Notes under the pieces: generated by a model
The model's input: the letters and a program-made list of their open reading frames with translations, nothing else
Databases searched by the model: none
Told to the model about the DNA's origin: nothing
NCBI GenBank assembly: GCA_964602485.1
Contig: CAZRQU010000020.1
Span: 1-12,548 of the forward strand
Direction of reading: 5' to 3'
DNA length: 12,548 nt
DNA from: WJLG01 sp964602485
GTDB taxonomy: Bacteria; Patescibacteriota; Patescibacteriia; Patescibacteriales; WJLG01
Translations under genes and position numbers: made by a program
Part shown: positions 7,382 to 12,111 of the stretch, in pieces
Numbering within the stretch: the stretch's first letter is position 1
Layout: each line of letters begins with the position of its first letter

Positions 7382-7603
7382 CTATTCAATAAACTTAAAA
7401 CGAGGAATTTCTTTTCCATCAACATTCTTAAGAAACATTGATTTTGGTCTTGCCCACAAAGCATTATTTCCAAATTCTTCAGAATCATAAAGTGCTTTGT
7501 AAATTACTAATTCTTCTAGTGATTCACTATGTCTTGCAAGACCAATAACTTCATATTGTTTTCCCTTGTAATGTTGGTATTTTCCGAGTTTTAATTTCGT
7601 CAT
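7382..7603 (-). CDS. DUF1653-family small protein
   Basis: A 73-aa protein covering the whole DUF1653 domain: GKYQHYKGKQYEVIGLARHSESLEELVIYKALY, then LWARPKSMF and a closing PRFKFIE. The biochemical function is unknown; the fold is a small beta-rich domain in many bacteria and is often mobile. It has no signal or membrane segment and is complete. No Shine-Dalgarno; a TAAATA lies 5 bases before the ATG. Partial inverted repeats TTTAGAAAAACCC (7367-7379) and GGGCTTTTTCTGAA (7649-7662) flank the gene, a weak version of the cassette stems seen further right. Confidence 0.88.
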   Translation of the reverse strand: MTKLKLGKYQHYKGKQYEVIGLARHSESLEELVIYKALYDSEEFGNNALWARPKSMFLKNVDGKEIPRFKFIE

Positions 7604-7666
7604 AACATTATTTAAAAGTTAAATGTATATAAGTTTTGTTATAATGTAGGGCTTTTTCTGAATTGA

Positions 7667-7823
7667 GTTTAACGTTTCCCGATGAAGCGAAGTTTCAATT
7701 TTTTCTACATTATTAAAATTAATAAAGAAAAGAAAGGATTGAAATTTGGGTCGGAATCCCGTCATTCATTATTATCATTTATAAATAGAGAGCGGAATGC
7801 AGCCGCTTATCGCGGTGTTATGT
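7667..7823 (-). repeat. M4e: attC-like hairpin downstream of the GNAT gene
   Basis: The cores are GTTTAAC (7667-7673, an exact RYYYAAC on plus and GTTAAAC = GTTRRRY on minus) and GTTATGT (7817-7823). The stem CCCGATGAAGCG (7678-7689) pairs with CGCTTATCGCGG (7804-7815). It gives ten Watson-Crick pairs with one extra base bulged from each arm, as in attC sites with extrahelical bases. A second inner stem (TTTCAAT with ATTGAAA) follows. The acetyltransferase stop codon lies 5 bases outside the core, typical of integron cassettes. Confidence 0.75.
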
Positions 7824-8345
7824 GTTGTTCATTTTAGGACTTTTTTCATAGGCTGAATTTTTAGGCCTTTAAAGTTTCTGATACCGGTTGTTTTTTTATA
7901 GCCCAATTTTTTATAAAAGGGAATTGCGTAAACCGAAGAACTGATTTTTATCTCTTGAGATCCTCTTTTGGTGCATTCCTTTTCATACCTTTCAACTAAT
8001 TTTCTGCCAACGTTTTTTTTGTGGCATTTTGCATTTACAAAAAGATTTACGAATCTATCCCTTCTCCCTCTGATCATCCCCACGATTTTATCATTTTGAG
8101 TTGCCACAAAAAATATTTCAGATTTAGAAAATTGTTTTTTAATTTTATCAAGGTCTTTTTTAGGATCAAATTTATATAAATATCTTTTCACTGCTTCTTT
8201 ATCACCGTCTCTTGAATTAAAAAACTTGAAAGTATCATATACTAATTTTGCAGTTGAGAAGGTATCAGAAATTTTAAAGGCCCTTAGCTTAATCATGGAT
8301 ATTAGTTAAATTTTTTATATCGAACCTAAACTGAATTGCATATAA
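7818..8345. repeat. M5 stem around the GNAT gene
   Basis: Inverted arms at 7818-7838 (TTATGTGTTG...TTTTAGG) and 8325-8345 (CCTAAACTGAATT...TATAA) pair over 21 bases with about five mismatches. The arms begin exactly at the core sequences bordering M4e and M1, leaving the whole gene in the loop. The left arm includes the stop codon. Confidence 0.65.
7829..8296 (-). CDS. GNAT-family N-acetyltransferase
   Basis: A 155-aa GCN5-related acetyltransferase that uses acetyl-CoA. The N-terminal MIKLRAFKISDTFSTAKLV is the usual first strand and helix. FFVATQNDKIVGMIRG is strand 3-4. The acetyl-CoA loop is in NLFVNAKCHKKNVGRKLVERYEKE, where the normal Q/R-x-x-G-x-G/A is degenerate (KKNVGR). SSVYAIPFYKKLGYKK is the C-terminal motif. 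Substrate unknown; small-molecule or peptide N-acetylation is usual. Length is normal. It sits alone in a cassette bounded by gene-specific inverted repeats, with hairpin M4e just after its stop. It has no Shine-Dalgarno. Confidence 0.88.
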   Translation of the reverse strand: MIKLRAFKISDTFSTAKLVYDTFKFFNSRDGDKEAVKRYLYKFDPKKDLDKIKKQFSKSEIFFVATQNDKIVGMIRGRRDRFVNLFVNAKCHKKNVGRKLVERYEKECTKRGSQEIKISSSVYAIPFYKKLGYKKTTGIRNFKGLKIQPMKKVLK

Positions 8346-8577
8346 TGCGACGCCCTTGATGCGAATATATTTCAAAAGCGACAATAGGAGCTTTTAGAAA
8401 TATTTTTGCATAAGCTTATGTTTAGCGATCAGTTTGTTGTCCTGATCCCGCCTAAGCGGGAGAGGGCGACAAATTGGCGTATGACAAGCCTGGTAAGGGT
8501 GCCACATTATGCAAAATTTGGGTGCCCCTGAATGGAGCGAAGCGAAATGAACGGGGTGGCAACAAATTTTGCATAAC
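8340..8577. repeat. Composite spacer copy 1: M1, M2 and M3 hairpins
   Basis: This stretch, with M4a, fills the 517-base gap 8297-8813; there is no credible gene. M1 (about 8341-8420) is divergent, with stem GATGCGAATATATTTC against GAAATATTTTTGCAT. M2 (about 8414-8485) has TTTGTTGTCC against GGGCGACAAA and an inner CCCGCCTAAGCGGG palindrome. M3 (8507-8576) has perfect 14-base arms TTATGCAAAATTTG/CAAATTTTGCATAA and an inner GCCCC/GGGG stem. M2's outer part and M3 are almost identical to copies 2-4. Confidence 0.9.
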
Positions 8578-8765
8578 GTTTGCGTGTATCTGATGTTTTT
8601 ATCCCGATTAAACTGAATAAACACTGATTATTAGATACACGCTTTTTTAAGTACCCCACCCAAATCCTCATCTTATAAAGGGATGAAAATTTGGGCGGAG
8701 TCCCGCCATTCTTTATTAAATTTAATAATGAAAGGCGAGACGTAGCCAGATACACGCTGTTATGT
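8571..8765 (-). repeat. M4a: attC-like hairpin downstream of the DUF2569 gene
   Basis: The cores are GCATAAC (8571-8577) and GTTATGT (8759-8765). The 11-bp perfect stem is GCGTGTATCTG (8582-8592) with CAGATACACGC (8747-8757). There is a four-base GTTT against a single T between core and stem. An inner stem TTTTATCCC pairs with GGGATGAAAA, then a GGCGGAGTCCCGCC palindrome follows. A third arm copy, AGATACACGC (8633-8642) followed by six T, lets the left arm form a terminator-like hairpin on the plus strand instead. Confidence 0.8.
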
Positions 8766-8813
8766 GATGTAGTCAGAAATTTCTTTTCCTTATTATAATT
8801 TTTTGGCAATTTA

Positions 8814-9341
8814 TTACTCTGTAAATGTATTCTTTACTCGTTTTGATTTAACGAAGTATGGAATCCATATCGCTCCGTAAACACTTGCATGAATAAAGGG
8901 CTTTATTGTTTCGTAATCCATTTCGTTAAACATAGATGCGATAAGAAAAGCTTGAATAAGATTGGCTAAAATTGAAGCTATCATTAAGTAAATAGTAAAT
9001 TTTATTGCAGAGCGACGTTTTTTGAAGAAAAAAAACGCAACAATTATACCGGCAATTATCATAAGAATATCTATGGAGCCTGATAACCATAATTTTGGAT
9101 CGCTAATTAGCTCGGGTGCAAAACTTTGGATCATACTAATCCCCATGAAAAATGTAATAGTGGCTTTAATTGGCGCTAACACAAGGCCGATTGCTGGAAC
9201 AATGAGCCATCCTTTTATTCCAACTAATTTTTGTTTTGACTTTTCTTTTTTTAGTTTTATCTCTTCTCTTTCTTCTTGCTCTTTTTTATTTTTTTCGTTT
9301 TGTTTTTTATAATAATCATGCCAATCTTCTTTTTTTGTCAT
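8814..9341 (-). CDS. DUF2569-family integral membrane protein
   Basis: A 175-aa predicted inner-membrane protein of unknown function. A charged N-terminal region (KKEDWHDYYKKQNEKNKKEQ, about 1-40) precedes GIKGWLIVPAIGLVLAPI, the DUF2569 hallmark and first membrane helix. Further helices are at about SGSIDILMIIAGIIVAFFFF, FTIYLMIASILANLIQAFLI and ASVYGAIWIPYFVKSKRVKNTF, the usual C-terminal signature. I chose the ATG at 9341, not the one at 9404. It has a near-consensus promoter four bases upstream, and the extra 21 residues are unlike the family. The gene is enclosed by its own inverted repeats, with M4a after its stop. Confidence 0.85.
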   Translation of the reverse strand: MTKKEDWHDYYKKQNEKNKKEQEEREEIKLKKEKSKQKLVGIKGWLIVPAIGLVLAPIKATITFFMGISMIQSFAPELISDPKLWLSGSIDILMIIAGIIVAFFFFKKRRSAIKFTIYLMIASILANLIQAFLIASMFNEMDYETIKPFIHASVYGAIWIPYFVKSKRVKNTFTE

Positions 9342-9345
9342 AAAA

Positions 9346-9374
9346 TTTATAATTAATGTTTTAAAAAATCGCAA
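9346..9374 (-). promoter_or_regulatory. Near-consensus, leaderless promoter of the DUF2569 gene
   Basis: On the minus strand TTGCGA (9369-9374), a 17-base spacer and TATAAA (9346-9351) end four bases before the ATG. Transcription should start at or very near the start codon. This decides the start choice and implies that the cassette carries its own promoter. Confidence 0.65.
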
Positions 9375-9445
9375 GTTATGCCGACCGTTGAAATAAATTG
9401 CCAAAAAAATCTTAAAAAATAATAAAAAAATTTCTGGCTATTTCA

Positions 9446-9672
9446 CATAATGTGGCACCCTTGATCCGAAGTCAAAACAAAATGGAACGAAGTGGAATTT
9501 TGCTTTTGATTTTGGATAAGGGTTGTTATGCGACAGTTTGTTGCTCCGACTGAAAGGAGGGCGACAAATTGGCGTATGACAAGCCTGGTAAGGGTGCCAC
9601 ATTATGCAAAATTTGGGTGCCCCTGAATGGAGCGAAGCGAAATGAACGGGGTGGCAACAAATTTTGCATAAC
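9446..9672. repeat. Composite spacer copy 2: M1, M2 and M3 hairpins
   Basis: With M4b this fills the gap between the DUF2569 and nitrilase genes. M1 (9446-9530) runs from CATAATGTGGC to GGTTGTTATG, with GATCC/GGAT and TCAAAA/TTTTGA stems. M2 (9525-9580) pairs GTTATGCG with CGTATGAC and TTTGTTGC with GCGACAAA. M3 (9602-9671) has perfect 14-base arms. CATAATGTGGCACCCTT at M1's start is also the exact reverse complement of AAGGGTGCCACATTATG after M2, so M1 and M2 can fold as branches of one larger structure. Confidence 0.92.
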
Positions 9673-9761
9673 ATCGGGATTATGAGAAGTTTCTGGAGCG
9701 AAGCGGAAGAAATTTGGGAAATTTGCGAGCCGAGCAAATTTCCTCATAAGCCCTGTTAAGT
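9666..9761 (-). repeat. M4b: attC-like hairpin downstream of the nitrilase gene
   Basis: The cores are GCATAAC (9666-9672) and GTTAAGT (9755-9761); on the minus strand the latter reads ACTTAAC, an exact RYYYAAC. The stem GGGATTATGAG (9676-9686) pairs with CTCATAAGCCC (9743-9753) with one mismatch. Inner hairpins include AAATTTGC/GCAAATTT and a GAGCGAAGCG loop. At 96 bases it is within the size range of normal attC sites. Confidence 0.75.
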
Positions 9762-10692
9762 GACCCGAACGTAACGAAGTGAAGTGAGAGCGCAGCGTGG
9801 CTTGAGTAATTTTCAGGGGCGTTCTATCTAATGAGCGAATGCGATACATTAAGAACAAGAATAAAGGGGCAAAAGTTTAAAGATCTAATTTTGATAAGTC
9901 GCAAATAATTATTTCTTCTTTTTCCTTACTTGCTTCAACAATTAAACTTCCATCTTTGGAATACGCTGAACAACCACCTTCGCATTTTTCTCCCCAAGAT
10001 GTTCCAACTCTATTTGTAACTAGAATAGGAATGTCTATTTGTTTTGCAACATTTTGCAAATAGTTTGGTCTCCACATTTCTCTATTGTTTGGGAAAAATA
10101 CTATCTGGGGATTAAGTTGGTTTAATAATTTTAAACATCTTGGAGCGTTTGCATCAGCACAAATTATGCAAGAAGCTTTTAATCCTGCAATTTCAAATAA
10201 ATCAGGTCCATTTCCGGGATCAAAATCAGACGGTTCATCTCTATGACGTCTAATTGCTTTTATTCTATCGGAAGTTGAATAGAGCCAAGTTTTTCTATAT
10301 TTATAGATGTAATCATTTGGACCTAGAAAGACTTGGGTAATGTATCTGTTTATTCCGTCTTTTTCAATTAGACCAAAAGAGATGTAAGTATTTAATTCAT
10401 TTGCTAATTTACCTATTTGCTTACATGCAGAGCCAGTAGGAACTTCTTGAGCGTATTTATCTACATCGCTAACATAATCAGTGAGCGTTCCTTCATGAAA
10501 CATTATTATTTTAGCGCCTTTTTCTGCAGCATTTTTCGCGAACTCAATAATCTTCTTAAGATTTTTTTCTGGTTGTTCTTCAATTGTTGAAATTTGAATT
10601 AATGCGACTTTCATATATATTAGTTTATCTCGTGCTTATATAAAACTTTTGCCCCCCTTCACTTTTTAGCCCCTGAAAATTATTTCACTTAA
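9756..10692. repeat. M5 stem around the nitrilase gene, one arm interrupted
   Basis: TAATTTTCAGGGGC (9807-9820) is the perfect 14-base reverse complement of 10669-10682. The core-proximal TTAAGTGA (9756-9763) matches TCACTTAA (10685-10692). On the right arm the two parts are 2 bases apart, but on the left they are 43 bases apart, so the left arm carries an extra stretch at about 9764-9806. Confidence 0.75.
9877..10614 (-). CDS. Nitrilase-superfamily carbon-nitrogen hydrolase
   Basis: A 245-aa hydrolase of the nitrilase/omega-amidase superfamily, which cleaves amide or nitrile C-N bonds. The Glu-Lys-Cys triad is visible: E41 (FHEGTLTDY), K108 (YKYRKTWL) and C152 (CIICADANAPR). A second conserved acidic position is near E127. 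The N-terminal MKVALIQIST and C-terminal ILVTNRVGTS and AYSKDGSLIVEA segments fit the fold. Length is slightly below the usual 260-300 residues but the core is complete. The exact substrate cannot be told from sequence. It has no neighbour in a shared pathway and sits alone between M5 arms. A minus-strand TATATA lies about 22 bases before the start. Confidence 0.92.
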   Translation of the reverse strand: MKVALIQISTIEEQPEKNLKKIIEFAKNAAEKGAKIIMFHEGTLTDYVSDVDKYAQEVPTGSACKQIGKLANELNTYISFGLIEKDGINRYITQVFLGPNDYIYKYRKTWLYSTSDRIKAIRRHRDEPSDFDPGNGPDLFEIAGLKASCIICADANAPRCLKLLNQLNPQIVFFPNNREMWRPNYLQNVAKQIDIPILVTNRVGTSWGEKCEGGCSAYSKDGSLIVEASKEKEEIIICDLSKLDL

Positions 10693-10913
10693 TGTGGCGC
10701 CCTTGATCCGAAGTCAAAACAAAATGGAACAAAGTGGAATTTTGCTTTTGATTTTGGATAAGGGTTGTTATGCGACAGTTTGTGGCGTGAACGATAGTGA
10801 ACGACACAAATTGGCGTATGACAAGCCTGGTAGGGGTGCCACATTATGCAAAATTTGGGTACCTCCGAGACGAGCTTGCGAGTCGCAGGAGGTAGCAACA
10901 AATTTTGCATAAC
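10686..10913. repeat. Composite spacer copy 3: M1, M2 and M3 hairpins
   Basis: With M4c this fills the 407-base gap 10615-11021. M1 matches copies 2 and 4 almost base for base. M2 has the alternative TTTGTGGCGTGAACG/GAACGACACAAA stem shared with copy 4. M3 keeps the 14-base outer arms, but its inner stem is GTACCTCC with GGAGGTAG in place of GTGCCCC with GGGGTGG. Both sides of the stem changed together. Confidence 0.92.
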
Positions 10914-11008
10914 GTTTCGGCATATCTGATGTTTACCGTAGCGTAGCGAAGGCAAATATGAGTGGAGGCTTTTGTATAAAAGCCGTAACCAGATATGCCG
11001 TGTTATAT
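10907..11008 (-). repeat. M4c: attC-like hairpin downstream of the 146-aa gene
   Basis: The cores are GCATAAC (10907-10913) and GTTATAT (11002-11008). The 11-bp perfect stem is CGGCATATCTG (10918-10928) with CAGATATGCCG (10990-11000). There is a GTTT bulge on one side against T on the other, as in M4a and M4d. The length is 102 bases. The gene stop codon is 13 bases beyond. Confidence 0.8.
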
Positions 11009-11500
11009 GATGTGCCGTGCCTTACTCAATATCAATAATATCGTTAATAGTTTTTTGATCCACTTTAGATTTTTTGCCCCACAAGTCTTTACGCATTGCC
11101 ACGACTGCCTTTGTGTAGGAATTATAGTCTTTCTTCCGCAAAAAATCTGCTAATGAATTTATGACCGCGTCGCTCATCATTACAATTCCGTGCAAAAATT
11201 CTGATTTTATCTCTTCTAAATAGTCCTCTTTAGTATTTAGGTCTGGCCTATGTTTTTGCACGAACCTAGTGCCATGCTTTTCAAATCTCAATACTGTTAG
11301 CATTTGAATAATTATGGCGCCATAGCGTGTGCGCTTCCATTCATGCTCTTCATTTTTAAGCTCTCTAGTGTGCTGAAATTTTGATTGGAAATAGGCCCCT
11401 AAAATACTACCGAAACCAACGGCAGTTAGAAGAGATAAAATTATTTGTAATGATGGGGTCATAAATTCATTTTAACGATAAGGCACGGCATTTCATATAA
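11003..11500. repeat. M5 stem around the 146-aa gene
   Basis: Arms of 22 bases at 11003-11024 and 11479-11500 pair with only two mismatches. Shared blocks are TTATATGA and GCCGTGCCTTA. The mismatched pair is the same TG against AA (reverse-complement sense) seen in other cassettes. The left arm ends with the gene's stop codon. Confidence 0.88.
11022..11462 (-). CDS. Single-pass membrane protein of unknown function
   Basis: A 146-aa protein I do not recognise. One N-terminal hydrophobic helix (about 6-25, IILSLLTAVGFGSILGAYF) is followed by a charged segment (SKFQHTRELKNEEHEWKRTRYG) and a helical cytoplasmic domain to the end (DIIDIE). It is probably anchored with the bulk inside the cell. 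The plan resembles the 132-aa protein at 12123-12521 without obvious sequence identity. TAAAAT lies 6 bases before the ATG and there is no Shine-Dalgarno. A gene is likely, because it ends inside its own M5 arm like its neighbours. Confidence 0.8.
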   Translation of the reverse strand: MTPSLQIILSLLTAVGFGSILGAYFQSKFQHTRELKNEEHEWKRTRYGAIIIQMLTVLRFEKHGTRFVQKHRPDLNTKEDYLEEIKSEFLHGIVMMSDAVINSLADFLRKKDYNSYTKAVVAMRKDLWGKKSKVDQKTINDIIDIE

Positions 11501-11722
11501 TGTGGCGCCCTTGATCCGAAGTCAAAACAAAATGGAACGAAGTGAAATTTTGCTTTTGATTTTGGATAAGGGTTGTTATGCGACAGTTTGTGGCGTGAAC
11601 GATAGTGAACGACACAAATTGGCGTATGACAAGCCTGGTAAGGGTGCCACATTATGCAAAATTTGGGTGCCCCTGAATGGAGCGAAGCGGAATGAACGGG
11701 GTGGCAACAAATTTTGCATAAC
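11495..11722. repeat. Composite spacer copy 4: M1, M2 and M3 hairpins
   Basis: With the left part of M4d this fills the 353-base gap 11463-11815. It is nearly identical to copy 2 in M1 and M3 and to copy 3 in M2, a mosaic combination. The M3 loop holds GCGAAGC at 11682-11688. Confidence 0.92.
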
Positions 11723-12111
11723 GTTTCTGTGTATCTGAAGTTTTTATTTCTCTTCCTTGTTGTATATAAAAAAGAGAGAAATAAAAATTTGGGTGAGCAA
11801 GCGTTAAGAATTTTATTATTTTTTATTTTTTATAATCAAGATTCCAATAACAATCAATGTAAATCCAATAGAAATAAGAGTGATTGTGTGTTGGGTGTAG
11901 AAATAAGCCACCCCTGAAATTGACTCGCATCCAATTTTAGGTAAACACAGCCCATCAGATGTTTTGTAGGAAAAATTGACCACATTGTAAGACACTAACG
12001 AGGTGCCAATGATTGTTAAAATTTCTCCTAAATACTTTTTGATTGTTTTCATAGTTTTAAAAATAAAAAATAATAAAATTTAGCTTGCGAACCAGATACA
12101 CAGTGTTAGGC
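11716..12111 (-). repeat. M4d: attC-like hairpin carrying a gene in its loop
   Basis: The cores are GCATAAC (11716-11722) and GTTAGGC (12105-12111); on the minus strand the latter is GCCTAAC, an exact RYYYAAC. The 11-bp perfect stem CTGTGTATCTG (11727-11737) and CAGATACACAG (12093-12103) spans 396 bases. An inner stem TTTTTATTTCTC pairs with GAGAGAAATAAAAA. Then GCAAGC (11797-11802) with GCTTGC (12083-12088) and a perfect 22-base AT-rich arm pair (11809-11830 with 12059-12080) enclose the 78-aa gene. Confidence 0.85.
11816..12052 (-). CDS. Small two-helix membrane protein of unknown function
   Basis: A 78-aa protein with two hydrophobic helices: about 8-27 (LGEILTIIGTSLVSYNVVNF) and about 55-74 (TITLISIGFTLIVIGILII), ending in KNKK. 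A short loop with two Cys (CLPKIGC) lies between them and could form a disulfide if it faces outward. No family recognised. It lies inside hairpin M4d. Its stop codon falls within the left AT-rich arm, and its start is a few bases inside the right arm, so arms and gene fit exactly. No Shine-Dalgarno. Its placement supports its being real, despite its small size. Confidence 0.7.
   Translation of the reverse strand: MKTIKKYLGEILTIIGTSLVSYNVVNFSYKTSDGLCLPKIGCESISGVAYFYTQHTITLISIGFTLIVIGILIIKNKK

Larger units (their letters stand above)
8760..9450. repeat. M5 stem around the DUF2569 gene
   Basis: Inverted arms at 8760-8787 (starting TTATGTGATGTAGTCAGAAA) and 9423-9450 (ending TTTCACATAA) pair over 28 bases with about five mismatches. 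They begin at the core sequences and enclose the gene. GATG on one arm faces TTTC on the other. Confidence 0.75.

Noticed and set aside
7157..7488. Minus-strand frames over M4f and the DUF1653 gene
   Set aside because: They overlap a supported gene in another frame and run through hairpin DNA.
8394..8809. Minus-strand open frames of 76 and 100 codons
   Set aside because: They lie across M1-M3 and M4a hairpins, repeat the same peptide as other spacers and show no start signals or codon structure.
9438..9858. Minus-strand open frames of 99 and 110 codons
   Set aside because: They are translations of composite copy 2 and M4b; the sequence is explained by hairpin repeats.
10689..10955. Open frames on both strands in composite copy 3
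   Set aside because: Palindromic DNA gives open frames on both strands; there is no protein-like composition.
8340..11722. CRISPR array
   Set aside because: The repeats are over 200 bases, internally palindromic and separated by genes, not by short uniform spacers.
11467..11738. Open frames on both strands in composite copy 4
   Set aside because: Same repeat-derived frames as in copy 3.
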